Assembly (NCBI GenBank): GCA_964638635.1
Contig: CAZXAQ010000006.1
Span: 20,830 to 84,829 of the forward strand
Direction of reading: 5' to 3'
Source: SZUA-430 sp964638635
GTDB taxonomy: Bacteria > Pseudomonadota > Alphaproteobacteria > Micropepsales > Micropepsaceae
Length of the DNA: 64,000 nt
Positions within the stretch are counted from its first letter, which is position 1; the number at the start of each line of letters is the position of its first letter. The position numbers were made by a program, and so were the translations under genes. Below the pieces are notes generated by a model. The model was not told the DNA's origin and searched no databases. It saw only the letters and a list, made by a program, of their open reading frames with translations. This document shows, one piece after another, positions 50,841 to 60,182 of this stretch.

Positions 50841-51674
50841 ATGCAGACAAGCGAACTTCTGGATGTCTCCACTCATTTCGAGTTCGGCCGGAACTGGCAG
50901 TCGTTCTCCGAGACCATCGACGCGCGGGCGATCGAAAACGCGGAACACGGCGTGCTGAAACTCCTTCCGCGCGAGGCGATCGCCGGACACACGTTCTTGG
51001 ATATTGGCTGTGGATCGGGGTTGCATTCGCTGGCGGCGCTGCGGCTTGGCGCGGCGCGAGTCTTGGGACTCGATATCGATGAAAAGAGCGTGGAGACGAC
51101 GCGCAGCGTGCTGACGAAGCACGCACCGGGTTCGCATTGGGATGCCAGAATCGTCAGCGTGTTCGACGCTGAGCCCGCGACGCTCGGCCAATACGACATC
51201 GTCTACTCCTGGGGCGTCTTGCATCATACCGGCGACATGCGTCGCGCGATCGAGCGCGCCGCCGCGCTCGTTTCGCCGGGCGGGCTGTTTGCGTTTGCGC
51301 TCTATCAGAAGACGAAGCTCGATTGGCTTTGGAAGTTGGAGAAGCGGCTTTACACGCATGCCCCAGCGTTCGTCCAAAGGGTCATTCGCTTTTGTTACAC
51401 GCAGGTGTTCCGACTGGCGTTCACGCTGACCGGCCGGTCGTTCCGCGACTATGTCGCGAACTACAAGTCGCTCCGCGGGATGGATTTCGCACACGACATG
51501 CACGACTGGTTGGGCGGATTTCCGTATGAGACGGCGACGGCGGGCGACGTCGAGCAGCAGATGACGCAGCTTGGGTTTGAGCGCGTCCGGCAATTCGTCC
51601 GCTATGAAGCGGTGCAGGTCGGCTGGCTCGGCGCCGGGTGCGACGAGTACGTGTATCGCAAGCGTCCGGCTTAG
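50841..51674 (+). CDS. Class I SAM-dependent methyltransferase
   Basis: A 277-residue methyltransferase. ATG 50841 (MQTSELLDVSTHFEFGRNW) has GGAG seven bases upstream; ATG 50829 and GTG/ATG further up lack one. Motif I TFLDIGCGSGLHSLAAL, motif II VLGLDIDEKSVETT and motif post-I YSWGVLHHTGDMRRAI match the 2-polyprenyl/Methyltransf_11-like group. The C-terminal part is basic and aromatic (YQKTKLDWLWKLEKRLY). Likely a sugar or lipid methylase of the polysaccharide locus. Its 3' end overlaps the convergent GT4 gene by four bases. Confidence 0.85.
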   Translation: MQTSELLDVSTHFEFGRNWQSFSETIDARAIENAEHGVLKLLPREAIAGHTFLDIGCGSGLHSLAALRLGAARVLGLDIDEKSVETTRSVLTKHAPGSHWDARIVSVFDAEPATLGQYDIVYSWGVLHHTGDMRRAIERAAALVSPGGLFAFALYQKTKLDWLWKLEKRLYTHAPAFVQRVIRFCYTQVFRLAFTLTGRSFRDYVANYKSLRGMDFAHDMHDWLGGFPYETATAGDVEQQMTQLGFERVRQFVRYEAVQVGWLGAGCDEYVYRKRPA

Positions 51675-52786
51675 CGCTGCATCAGTTCGGCGAAGAGCGC
51701 GTTCCATTTGCTCATCACGGTTTCCGCCGAGAAGCGGGAGCGCACGTCGGGAGCACGCGCGGCGTAGCGGTGGCGGCGCGCTTCGTCGGTCATCAGTTCG
51801 CCGAGCGCGGCTGCGAGGGCCTTCGTGTCGCCCGGCGGCACCAAGATGCCGTCGACATCGTGTCGGATGATGTCGCGCGGACCGGTGTCGCAGTTGTAAC
51901 TGATGGCGGGAAGGCCATGCGCCATCGCTTCGGCGAGCACGTTCGGGAAGCCCTCGTGGCGTGAGCTCATCACATAGAGTGCGGCGCGCGCGTACCAGTC
52001 GGCGATGTTGCCCACCCTGCCTGGCATGAAGATGCGGTTCGACAGATTCAAACGCCGGATTTGCTGTTCGAGCACGGCGCCGAGCGGCCCTTCGCCCAGG
52101 ATCACGAGGTCCCAGTTCGGGTGAAACTGCGCCCGGTTCGCGAACGCGTCGATCAGCTCGTCGAAGCCCTTTTGCGGATCGAGGCGGCCGGCCGCGAGAA
52201 TGATCGAGCGGCCGTCCCGGCAGACTGCGTTCGGCGGGACGCGGGGACTGGTTTCTTGGAGCGGCCACACGACGACGTTCGGGATCACATGCACGCGGCG
52301 CGCCCGCGTATTGGCCCTGAGCCAATCCGCGGTCTCGGTTGTCAAGGCAGCCGTTGCGTCGAGAAGGCCGTAGATTGTCTTGCGCGCAAGCTCGCGCAGT
52401 CCGTCCATCGGTATCTGCGGCGGGTGGCTGCGTTCGCAGCCGATGACCTTTGCGGGCAGACCGATCGCGGACACGGCAGCAAGAACATTGGCGGTCGGCA
52501 TTAGCGCGATCACGATGTTCGGTGCGAACGCTTTGATTTCGCGCCGTGTGGCGGCGACGCGGCGGAGATTGTTGACGACGGCATGGAAAATCGTCGGGCT
52601 TGGGCGCTCGAGATCGAGTTCGCCGCGGCTTACGCGCGGGTCGAGGCTGTAGACGTCGCTTTTGACCGAGTCGATCGTCGTCAGGCGCACGGTGTGGCCG
52701 CCGTCGGCCCAGAGGCGAGAGAGCGTCACCGCCGCGCGTTCCGCACCGCCGCCCCGCAACGATGAGATCAGCACCAGGATACGCAC
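51671..52786 (-). CDS. GT4-family glycosyltransferase
   Basis: A 371-residue glycosyltransferase. GTG 52786 gives the standard opening RILVLISSLRGGGAERA; the frame is open eight codons further to another GTG at 52810, which overlaps the flippase gene, so the start is not settled. The donor site has IILAAGRLDPQKGFDELIDAF and the EX7E region SSRHEGFPNVLAEAMAHGLPA, with YNCDTGPRDII after it. This last motif is typical of the WaaG/AmsD/PglJ-type enzymes that add GalNAc or Gal. It begins within a few bases of the flippase stop. Confidence 0.9.
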   Translation of the reverse strand: MRILVLISSLRGGGAERAAVTLSRLWADGGHTVRLTTIDSVKSDVYSLDPRVSRGELDLERPSPTIFHAVVNNLRRVAATRREIKAFAPNIVIALMPTANVLAAVSAIGLPAKVIGCERSHPPQIPMDGLRELARKTIYGLLDATAALTTETADWLRANTRARRVHVIPNVVVWPLQETSPRVPPNAVCRDGRSIILAAGRLDPQKGFDELIDAFANRAQFHPNWDLVILGEGPLGAVLEQQIRRLNLSNRIFMPGRVGNIADWYARAALYVMSSRHEGFPNVLAEAMAHGLPAISYNCDTGPRDIIRHDVDGILVPPGDTKALAAALGELMTDEARRHRYAARAPDVRSRFSAETVMSKWNALFAELMQR

Positions 52787-52790
52787 GCCG

Positions 52791-54101
52791 CTAACCCGAC
52801 TGAACGGCACGACGAGATGCCGGCTTCACGAAGGCCGCCCACCAGAGATAGCCGAGCGCAACGGCGTACATGATCGTTGTCGCGAGCATCGTTCCGGCGA
52901 CGCCAAATGCCGCGATCAGCGGGACGTTGGCCGCGAGCTTCACCACGACATTGATGAGACCCGATCGGGTGATTTCGTGGTGGCGGCCTTGTGCCGCCAG
53001 CACTTGCACCGCGACGATGCCGCTCAGGTAGAACGGAAGCTGGAGAAGGCCGAGGCGGAGTACGTCACTGACCGCTTGCGTGTTGGCCGGCGTGAACTGC
53101 CCGCGCTCGAACAGGATTTTGACGACCCACGGCGCCGCGAGCCAACCGAGGGCGGCACATATGACGCCGGTTAAAACGAGCCATCCGATCCAGCTTTTGG
53201 CGGCTTGGACGAGGCGTTCCGGTTCGGCCGACAGCTGGGAGAAGGCGGGCAGCACTGCGCGCGCAACTGCGGTCGCCGTGATGCCGAGCCCGAGCGCCAG
53301 GATTCTGTTCGCGTAGCCGAGCGTGGCGATCGACCCGGCGCCTAGGCCCGCCACCATGAGCGGGTCGATGAACACGATGGCGCCGACCGCGAGCTGACCC
53401 AAGACGAAGTAGGCGAGGCCCTTCGTCAACGCGTGCCACTGCGGCGTCGCGAAGGTCCGCGGCGCCGCCAGTGCTGCGCCGTTGCCCGTGAGCAGGCGGG
53501 AGAGAATGAACGCTTGGGCCGCAAAGCCTGCCACGGTCGCCCATGCCAGTTCGGCGGGCGTCAGCGGGACGATGAGCAGCAGCGCCGCCGACACCGCGAG
53601 CGCGGGTACGCCGTCCAGGAGCGTGTTGATGTGACGCTGCTGCGACATCAGGCGCACGGAGAGAACAGTGATGAGAAGACCCAGCGGCAGTGTGAGGCAT
53701 AGGGGCGCGAGCATTTCGCGCATGGCGGCCGCGGCGCCGGGCGATAGGCCCAAGACCGATGCGCCTGCGAGATACCAAAGCACGGCGAAGATCAGCGCCG
53801 TGAGGGCCAGACCGCCTGCGATGGAGACTGCCGACAGTTCGCCGACGAACTTCGCGGTCGCGGCCGGGGCGTCGCCGTCGGACCGCACGAGGAGCGGCAC
53901 GGCGATGGCCGTCAGCGTGCTCATCCAAACGGCGGTCGGCCAGGTGATGATGCTTGAGGTCAGAATATAGGCGTCGACGATTTCGCTGGTGCCGAAGCGG
54001 GCCGCAAACAGGATCTCGCGCACAGCGCCGAACACGCGACCCAGCAGCACGAACGCGCCGACGGTGAGAACCGCACGAAAGATCTTGCGATGCGTTTCCA
54101 T
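52791..54101 (-). CDS. MurJ/Wzx-like lipid-linked oligosaccharide flippase
   Basis: A 436-residue membrane protein with about twelve to fourteen helices of the MOP superfamily. The N-terminal GRVFGAVREILFAARFGTSE matches the MurJ/MviN opening; LGYANRILALGLGITATAVA and LFERGQFTPANTQAVSD are also MurJ-like. True MurJ moves lipid II and is normally elsewhere; this one sits between a GT4 and a polymerase gene, so its likely cargo is the undecaprenyl-linked repeat unit made here (Wzx role). ATG 54101 was chosen at the first helix; the polymerase gene ends five bases upstream. Confidence 0.85.
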   Translation of the reverse strand: METHRKIFRAVLTVGAFVLLGRVFGAVREILFAARFGTSEIVDAYILTSSIITWPTAVWMSTLTAIAVPLLVRSDGDAPAATAKFVGELSAVSIAGGLALTALIFAVLWYLAGASVLGLSPGAAAAMREMLAPLCLTLPLGLLITVLSVRLMSQQRHINTLLDGVPALAVSAALLLIVPLTPAELAWATVAGFAAQAFILSRLLTGNGAALAAPRTFATPQWHALTKGLAYFVLGQLAVGAIVFIDPLMVAGLGAGSIATLGYANRILALGLGITATAVARAVLPAFSQLSAEPERLVQAAKSWIGWLVLTGVICAALGWLAAPWVVKILFERGQFTPANTQAVSDVLRLGLLQLPFYLSGIVAVQVLAAQGRHHEITRSGLINVVVKLAANVPLIAAFGVAGTMLATTIMYAVALGYLWWAAFVKPASRRAVQSG

Positions 54102-54105
54102 GAGG

Positions 54106-55335
54106 CTAGCTGCGCGCGGCGCGGCTGCGGCGTGCGTGGGCCTGCGCGGTGACGAAATAGAGTGCGAGCAGCATGGCGAGCGCCGGCCGCTCCAAGTGAT
54201 TGTGCGAGAACAGCGCCGACATCGCGACGAGGGCGGCGAGGAAGCCGCCATAGGGGCGCGGGTAGGTCCAGAGCACGTAGACAAACGCCAGCATCCAGAT
54301 CCCGCCGACGAGGCCCATTTCGGCGAGCATCAGGACGAAGAGGTTGTGGGTGGAGGCGCTGGCGTCCCAGGCGTGCGTGTAACCGACGCCGTTGCCGAAC
54401 AACGGCGCCGCGGCAAAGGCGTCGAGACCGTGCTCAAGGAGAACCATGCGCTCGTTCGTCGAGTCGTTGCTGAGGAACTCGATGCGCGCGGCGGTGTTGG
54501 AGTCGAGATAGGGCCAGAGCAGTTCGGTGACGACGCGCGACATCTCATCGCTGAGAAAGGACAGCGTCACGAGTGCGCTTAGGCCGAATGCGGATAAGAT
54601 GACCGCGCGCACCGCCCAGCCGGGTTTGCTGGCGCTCAGCACCAACTCGACGAGCGAGACGACGAAAGCGAAGAGCGCCAGACCGCCACGGCTGAAGGTC
54701 AGATACACGCCCGCGAACGTGATGAGGTAGAACCCTATGCGCCATGCCCCTTTCAGCTGCATCGCGACGAGCGGGACGGCGAGACAGATGAACATCGCGG
54801 AGTCGTTCGCGTTTTCGTAGAAACCGGCGGCGCGGCCGGGGACGTTGCTCATCCACTCGATCGCGTTGCCGGCGAAGAAGAACTCGAAGATGTTGAGGGC
54901 CGAAACCCCGGCAACGACCAGGCCGAGGATGGCGATGATGCGCTCGAGGCTTGCGCTGGCGCTGAAGATGAGCAGCGTCGCGACCAGGGTGACGAGGAAG
55001 TGCATGCGGCCGGTGAACAGGCCCATGCCTTCGGAGCTGATTTCGAAGAAGACGTATTGGATGCTCATCAAGACGATGAGCACGATCCAGAGTGCGATGA
55101 TGCTGGTGTGTTCGCTGAGCGCGCGGCGGGCGGTGTGGTTCGTCATGTAGACGAACGCGCCTGCGAGATAGACCAGCGCGTAGGTGTAGTTCGGCTGCAG
55201 GTAGGCGGCGCCGTGGTTGAAGAGGTAGTAGACGGCGTAAGAGTAAATGCCGCACAGCGCCGCCGCTGCAGCGACGTCGGGGAAGCCGATCGTTGCGGTG
55301 CGTTTGGCGGCGGTGTAGCCCGGGACTGGCGTCAT
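54106..55335 (-). CDS. O-antigen polymerase/ligase-like membrane protein (second copy of family)
   Basis: A 409-residue membrane protein with about eleven hydrophobic segments. Wzy_C-type landmarks are GRAAGFYENANDSAMF, TFSRGGLALFAF and, in the large periplasmic loop, ASTHNLFVLMLAEMGLVGG with the conserved His. Genes for a flippase and an initiating transferase lie on either side, which favours a Wzy polymerase role; the more distant paralogue at 38737 could then be a ligase or second polymerase. Its start overlaps the initiating transferase stop (ATGA). Confidence 0.85.
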   Translation of the reverse strand: MTPVPGYTAAKRTATIGFPDVAAAAALCGIYSYAVYYLFNHGAAYLQPNYTYALVYLAGAFVYMTNHTARRALSEHTSIIALWIVLIVLMSIQYVFFEISSEGMGLFTGRMHFLVTLVATLLIFSASASLERIIAILGLVVAGVSALNIFEFFFAGNAIEWMSNVPGRAAGFYENANDSAMFICLAVPLVAMQLKGAWRIGFYLITFAGVYLTFSRGGLALFAFVVSLVELVLSASKPGWAVRAVILSAFGLSALVTLSFLSDEMSRVVTELLWPYLDSNTAARIEFLSNDSTNERMVLLEHGLDAFAAAPLFGNGVGYTHAWDASASTHNLFVLMLAEMGLVGGIWMLAFVYVLWTYPRPYGGFLAALVAMSALFSHNHLERPALAMLLALYFVTAQAHARRSRAARS

Positions 55336-56696
55336 CGCCCCCCCAATCCCGCCAGCAGAATCCGCGGCGTCATCAGCAGGACGAGCGCGTCCAGAATCAG
55401 CGAGTAGTTCTTCACGTAATAGAGGTCGTAGCCGAGCTTGATGCGGGCGTCCTCGGGCGTCGACACGTAGGCGAAGCGGACTTGCGCCCAGCCGGTGACG
55501 CCGGGCTTCACCAGGTGGCGCAGTTGGTAGAGCGGTGTGCCTTGGCTCCAGGCGACGACGTTTTGTGGGGTTTGGGGCCGTGGCCCCACCATGCTCATTT
55601 CGCCTTTGAGGACGTTGATGAGTTGCGGGATTTCGTCGAGGCGTGTGCGGCGGATGAAGCGGCCGACGACGGTCACGCGCGGGTCGCCGATTTCGGTCGA
55701 GCTTGGCCCAAGCTTCTCGGCGTCGATCACCATCGAGCGGAACTTTAGGATGCGGAACGCGCGGCCGTTCAGGCCGACGCGCAGCTGCTCGAAGAAGATG
55801 GGGCCGCGGTCTTCGAACCAGATCGCGAAACCGGTTAAGAGCGCGAGGGGCAACGTGACGAGTAACAAGGCGGAGGCCACGAACCAGTCGAACAGGCGCT
55901 TCACCGCGATGCGCAGTTGGTTCCAGTTCGAAGAGGAGGCCATGATGATGTCGTAGGCGGCGCTCTCGTCGGTCAGCGCCTCGCCGAATTCGCTCTCGAG
56001 GAAAGCCTCCGGCGTTTGGATTACGACGCCCGCGTCGCGCGCGGCGAGGAGCAGCGTCCAGTCGGGAACGTGGGCGCTGGAGTCGCGGTCGAGGACGAGC
56101 TGCTCGAACGGGGCTTTGGCCCCCTCCCCTTCCGCCGCCGCCAATGCCTGGGGGAGTTCGTCGCGGGTGAGCCGGGTGAAGGTCGCTTGGTGCGTTGTTT
56201 GGGAGAGACGGTGGCCGCTTAGACTCTCGAACGTTGCGTCGTCGGCCATGACCGCGATCGTGCGCTGCTGGGCCGCCGCTTTGGCGAGGAAATAATGCGC
56301 GGGCATCAGCAGGATGGCCGTGACCAGGTCGAACGCGATGAAGATCAGGACGATCGAGATCGGGATGCGGGTGTTCGGCTGGAAGTAGAACAGCAGGATC
56401 ATGCCGAAGAAGAAGAGCGTCGCCGCGGTCACGTGCAGCTGCAGATGCATCGCGCGGGAGGCGGCGGTCTTCTGCTCGTACACCCGCATCAGCATTTTCG
56501 GGAGCATCATGCCCGCGATCATCAGCGTGCCGTCCAGGATCGTGGGCTCGTAGCGGGCGCTGAAGAGGAACGGCGTCAGCGCTTCCCGCACGTACACCGC
56601 GACGAAGAACGCCATGCCGGTGACGACCGCCGACAAGAGATAGAGGTAGAGCTCCATCGTCTGCACGCGCTTGCCGGCGATCCGCAAGTTTTTCAT
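55332..56696 (-). CDS. Undecaprenyl-phosphate sugar phosphotransferase (WbaP/ExoY type)
   Basis: A 454-residue polyisoprenyl-phosphate hexose-1-phosphate transferase that starts repeat-unit synthesis. Residues 10-150 hold four or five membrane helices, then a CoA_binding_3-like domain, one reentrant helix (VKRLFDWFVASALLLVTLPL) and the catalytic PF02397 region: LKFRSMVIDAE, RRTRLDEIPQLINVLKGEM, SMVGPRPQ, KPGVTGWAQV and the C-terminal DLYYVKNYS. All hallmark residues are present. It is the first gene of a minus-strand run with polymerase, flippase and GT4. It is divergent from fhs. Confidence 0.92.
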   Translation of the reverse strand: MKNLRIAGKRVQTMELYLYLLSAVVTGMAFFVAVYVREALTPFLFSARYEPTILDGTLMIAGMMLPKMLMRVYEQKTAASRAMHLQLHVTAATLFFFGMILLFYFQPNTRIPISIVLIFIAFDLVTAILLMPAHYFLAKAAAQQRTIAVMADDATFESLSGHRLSQTTHQATFTRLTRDELPQALAAAEGEGAKAPFEQLVLDRDSSAHVPDWTLLLAARDAGVVIQTPEAFLESEFGEALTDESAAYDIIMASSSNWNQLRIAVKRLFDWFVASALLLVTLPLALLTGFAIWFEDRGPIFFEQLRVGLNGRAFRILKFRSMVIDAEKLGPSSTEIGDPRVTVVGRFIRRTRLDEIPQLINVLKGEMSMVGPRPQTPQNVVAWSQGTPLYQLRHLVKPGVTGWAQVRFAYVSTPEDARIKLGYDLYYVKNYSLILDALVLLMTPRILLAGLGGR

Positions 56697-56866
56697 TGAT
56701 TCGGGCGACTACGGGGTTGCGTCCAAACGTGCGGGGGCGGCGCGATGGGGGTCAAGCACGGGGGGCGTGTGGTTCCGCGGATTTGTGCACTGCACGAGCG
56801 GTTGTTGTGGATTTCCGCGCCAGCCATGGCAATAACCTGCCGCGAACGACGCTACCGGGAGGGGCC

Positions 56867-58540
56867 ATGGGACTGAGCGACATCGAGATTGCGCGCGGCG
56901 CGCGGATGAAGCCGATCACGGAGATCGGCGCGAAGCTGGGGATCCCCGCGGACGAGTTGCTGCAATACGGGCGGACGAAGGCCAAGGTGTCGTTCGACTT
57001 CATCGAGGGGTTGAAGGGGCGGCCCGACGGCAAGCTGATCCTGGTAACTGCGATCAACCCGACGGCGGCTGGTGAAGGTAAGACGACGACGACCGTCGGT
57101 CTGGTCGATGGGTTTGCAAACATCGGCAAGCGCGCGATTGGGTGCATCCGGGAGCCGTCGCTCGGGCCCTGTTTCGGGATGAAGGGCGGTGCGGCCGGTG
57201 GCGGGCATGCGCAGGTCGTGCCGATGGAGGATATCAACCTTCACTTCACCGGCGACTTTCACGCGATCACGACGGCGAACAATCTGCTGTCGGCCTTGAT
57301 CGACAACCATATCTATTGGGGCAATGCGCTCGGCATCGATCCGCGGCGCGTGTTTTGGCATCGCGTCGTGGACATGAACGACCGGGCGTTGCGCGAGATG
57401 GTGATTTCGCTGGGCGGCGTCGCGAATGGGTTTCCTCGGCAAGACGGGTTCGACATCACCGTCGCATCCGAGGTGATGGCCATCTTCTGTCTCGCGCGCG
57501 ATTTGAAGGATTTGGAGCGGCGGCTCGGCAATATCGTCGTGGCGCACACGCGCGAGCGGAAGGACGTCACCGCGCGCGATCTGAACGCGCATGGCGCGAT
57601 GACGGTGTTGCTCAAGGACGCGCTGATGCCGAATTTGGTGCAGACGCTTGAGAACAACCCCGTGTTCGTGCATGGCGGGCCGTTCGGCAACATCGCGCAC
57701 GGCTGCAATTCGGTGCTGGCGACCACGACCGCGCTGAAGCTCGCAGATTATGTGGTGACGGAGGCGGGATTCGGCGCGGACCTCGGCGCGGAGAAGTTCT
57801 TCAACATTAAGTGCCGCAAGGCGGGCTTGTCTCCGGCGGCCGCGGTGATCGTCGCGACCGTGCGCGCGCTCAAGATGCATGGCGGCATTGCGAAGGAGAA
57901 TCTGGGAACCGAGAACGTCGCGGCCGTCGTGAAGGGCGCGGCGAACCTTTCGCGCCACATCAAGAACGTGCAGTCGTTCGGCGTGCCGGTGGTGGTGGCC
58001 ATCAACCGGTTCGACAGCGACACCGCGGCGGAGATCGAGGCGATCCGCACGGCGGCGCGGGCCGAGGGCGTTGAGGCGGTCTTGTGCACGCATTGGAGCG
58101 ACGGCGGGCGCGGCATCACCGAGCTCGCGCGCCAGCTGGTTGCGCTGACCGACAAGAACGGCGCGAAGTTCCGTGTGCTCTATCCGGATGACATGCCGCT
58201 TTGGGAGAAGACGGAGGCGATCGCGACGAAGCTCTATGGGGCGAGCGAGATCGTCGCCGACACGAACATCCGCCAGCGCTTCCGCGAGCTGCAGACCGGC
58301 GGTTTCGGTAAGCTGCCGATCTGCATGGCGAAGACGCAGTACTCGTTCTCGACCGACCCGCTGCTCAAAGGCGCGCCATCCGGTCACGTTGTCGCGATCC
58401 GCGAGGTGCGGCTGTCCGCGGGGGCGGAGTTCCTGGTCGTCATCACCGGGGACATTATGACGATGCCGGGCCTGCCAAGGACGCCGTCGGCGAACACGAT
58501 CCGGCTGAACCAGGCGGGTGAGGTTGAAGGGTTGTTCTGA
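56867..58540 (+). CDS. fhs: Formate-tetrahydrofolate ligase
   Basis: A 557-residue cytosolic ATP-dependent enzyme making 10-formyl-THF from formate and THF for purine synthesis and one-carbon flow. ATG 56867 follows CCGGGAGGGGCC; the open frame upstream has no family features. P-loop TAINPTAAGEGKTTTTVGL, then SLGPCFGMKGGAAGGGHAQ and HFTGDFHAITTANNLL are highly conserved; FVHGGPFGNIAHGCNS and TEAGFGADLGAEKF complete the active site. Length matches the family. It stands alone; the 170-base leader shows no riboswitch I can identify. Confidence 0.97.
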   Translation: MGLSDIEIARGARMKPITEIGAKLGIPADELLQYGRTKAKVSFDFIEGLKGRPDGKLILVTAINPTAAGEGKTTTTVGLVDGFANIGKRAIGCIREPSLGPCFGMKGGAAGGGHAQVVPMEDINLHFTGDFHAITTANNLLSALIDNHIYWGNALGIDPRRVFWHRVVDMNDRALREMVISLGGVANGFPRQDGFDITVASEVMAIFCLARDLKDLERRLGNIVVAHTRERKDVTARDLNAHGAMTVLLKDALMPNLVQTLENNPVFVHGGPFGNIAHGCNSVLATTTALKLADYVVTEAGFGADLGAEKFFNIKCRKAGLSPAAAVIVATVRALKMHGGIAKENLGTENVAAVVKGAANLSRHIKNVQSFGVPVVVAINRFDSDTAAEIEAIRTAARAEGVEAVLCTHWSDGGRGITELARQLVALTDKNGAKFRVLYPDDMPLWEKTEAIATKLYGASEIVADTNIRQRFRELQTGGFGKLPICMAKTQYSFSTDPLLKGAPSGHVVAIREVRLSAGAEFLVVITGDIMTMPGLPRTPSANTIRLNQAGEVEGLF

Positions 58541-58581
58541 CGGCGCGAGAGGGGCTCAAATTCGACACCTTCACGACGCGC

Positions 58582-59598
58582 TTAGTCGGTTGGAATTTGG
58601 AGCTTGTCTCGAAGCCAGGTTGCGAGGGCTTCGGCGCATTCGCTGTCGTGCCACATGACCACTATCTTTGGCTTTCCCTGCCCGCACCGCAAAACGACGG
58701 AATGGACGAAATAGCTGCCGCCTCGCGACTGCAAATGTCTATGACCTTCGACGGCCACAGCGGTGACTTGGGAAACATCCAAATCCTCCCGCGCTTTGCG
58801 ACCGTAGATCGCCGGGAGTTCGACCTTGAGCGCCGCCGTGTCGATTACAAGATCGGCGCGCCCGCTTTGTTCTTCGCGCCACAACCATGCGGCGACGACG
58901 ATGGCCGAACCGATCGCCAAGCCCCAGGCGGCGAGCACAAGAGGCAAGTCGGCCGTCCCGCTGCCGCTTGCGAACGCGGCTCCGACCGCGGCCACGAATC
59001 CCACCACGCCAAGCGTGGTGCCGCCGGCGAGGAACGGATAGTAGTAAGGCAATCGTGCGCGAATGCGTGCGCCTTCAGTCAGTGTTTTCACGCCGCATTG
59101 CCGTGGTTCGGGCAGCTTGAGCGCGAACGCACCCAAGAGGGGCCTGGCGAGTAGCCCCCATGCGGCCCGCCAACAGTATGCGAGCGCCACGAAGCCGAAT
59201 AAAACGAAGAGCGGCAGCAAGAGGTCGAGGCCGTTCACGCCAACGTCGAGCACCGCGTCCGCAGGATGTCGTGGGTCGAAATAGACTTGCGTCGCCGCAC
59301 CGACGGCGCGGGTGCGAACGGCGTCTTGCGCTTCGCCGGCGGGCATGGACGCGTGGCGATAGACGCGGCCTTCGAACGTTTGTCCCATGTGTTCGTAGGT
59401 GTAGCGAATGTCTGCGTTTCGGATGTCATTTGATTCCGGATCCGTTACGAGTTCGCTGTGAGTGACCGTGCCTGTCGTCGCCGCGTAGCCCAGCGTTCGT
59501 GCCTGGCGGTAGAGCGCCGCGCCGCCGTAAAGCGTTAGGAACCCGACGGCCAAAGTCGCGGGCAGCAAAACGCCGAGAAAGATCAGTCGCAAGATCAT
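58582..59598 (-). CDS. DUF3592 membrane protein
   Basis: A 338-residue membrane protein. ATG 59598 opens an N-terminal helix (RLIFLGVLLPATLAVGFL). The extracytoplasmic segment DIRYTYEHMGQTFEGRVYRH, with VYFDPRHPADAVLDVG, is the DUF3592 pattern. It is followed by further helices (DLLLPLFVLFGFVALAYCW, GGTTLGVVGFVAAVGAAF, and one near residue 245) and a soluble C-terminal domain of about 80 residues ending LATWLRDKLQIPTD. Function unknown for the family. Its start overlaps the stop of the Cys-repeat protein gene (ATGA), so they are translated together. Confidence 0.8.
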   Translation of the reverse strand: MILRLIFLGVLLPATLAVGFLTLYGGAALYRQARTLGYAATTGTVTHSELVTDPESNDIRNADIRYTYEHMGQTFEGRVYRHASMPAGEAQDAVRTRAVGAATQVYFDPRHPADAVLDVGVNGLDLLLPLFVLFGFVALAYCWRAAWGLLARPLLGAFALKLPEPRQCGVKTLTEGARIRARLPYYYPFLAGGTTLGVVGFVAAVGAAFASGSGTADLPLVLAAWGLAIGSAIVVAAWLWREEQSGRADLVIDTAALKVELPAIYGRKAREDLDVSQVTAVAVEGHRHLQSRGGSYFVHSVVLRCGQGKPKIVVMWHDSECAEALATWLRDKLQIPTD

Positions 59599-60182
59599 GG
59601 CAGCGGCGGAAACACCTTGCACCACTCGAGGCGAAGGTTGTCGCAGTAACTTCCCGAGCATCCGACGCGGCGGACGAACTCCATGAACTTGACGTTCGGC
59701 TGTGCCGGCTCTGGGACGGAAACGCCGGCTTCGTCCGAAAAGGACGGCGATAGTCTGCAATCGGGCCGGTCCAAATTGGACGCCAGCGCCGGGACGTTGT
59801 GTCCGCGCAATGGTTGCATCAACAGACGGATATCGTCGCAATAGCGACCGCGGCATTGCATGCCGACGGCGATCGCAGAGGCATTCGCGAGCTTCGGAAA
59901 GTTGGACCCTAGCAAACTCTCGCCGCTGCCTTCGTCCGAGAACCACGCGGTCCAATACGACGGCTCGGCCAACGGGACGGCGGGCGGATCGGCGTAGCGC
60001 CCGCATGTTGCTTTGATGTTTTCGCAATAGCGCCCCGAACAGCGCAGCTTCGCGATGGCAAAACCCGTGGAGCACACGGCGGGCGGCGTTTCCTCGGAGA
60101 TCCACGGTAGGTCTTGGCCGAACGCAGGCACGCCAGACGTCGCGACGACAGCGGCCAACGCTACAAACGAAGACGTTCTCAT
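59595..60182 (-). CDS. Exported protein with threefold Cys repeat CxGxYC
   Basis: A 195-residue exported protein; ATG 60182 after GCAGAGGGATC starts the signal peptide RTSSFVALAAVVATSGVPA. The mature part is three units of 62-65 residues. Each begins with an ISEE/FSDE segment (residues 28, 81 and 148) and carries CSGRYCENIK (48), CRGRYCDDIR (110) and CSGSYCDNLR (175); units 1 and 3 add a third Cys. The conserved pairs suggest disulfide-bonded repeats, and the acidic residues could bind a cation. I recall such CSGxYCDN motifs in exported bacterial proteins without a known role. Coupled to the DUF3592 gene. Confidence 0.75.
   Translation of the reverse strand: MRTSSFVALAAVVATSGVPAFGQDLPWISEETPPAVCSTGFAIAKLRCSGRYCENIKATCGRYADPPAVPLAEPSYWTAWFSDEGSGESLLGSNFPKLANASAIAVGMQCRGRYCDDIRLLMQPLRGHNVPALASNLDRPDCRLSPSFSDEAGVSVPEPAQPNVKFMEFVRRVGCSGSYCDNLRLEWCKVFPPLP

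Noticed and set aside
56697..56866. Riboswitch in the fhs leader
   Set aside because: No recognisable conserved core of a known one-carbon or glycine riboswitch.
56852..58387. 511-codon minus-strand open frame opposite fhs
   Set aside because: Shadow of formate-THF ligase.
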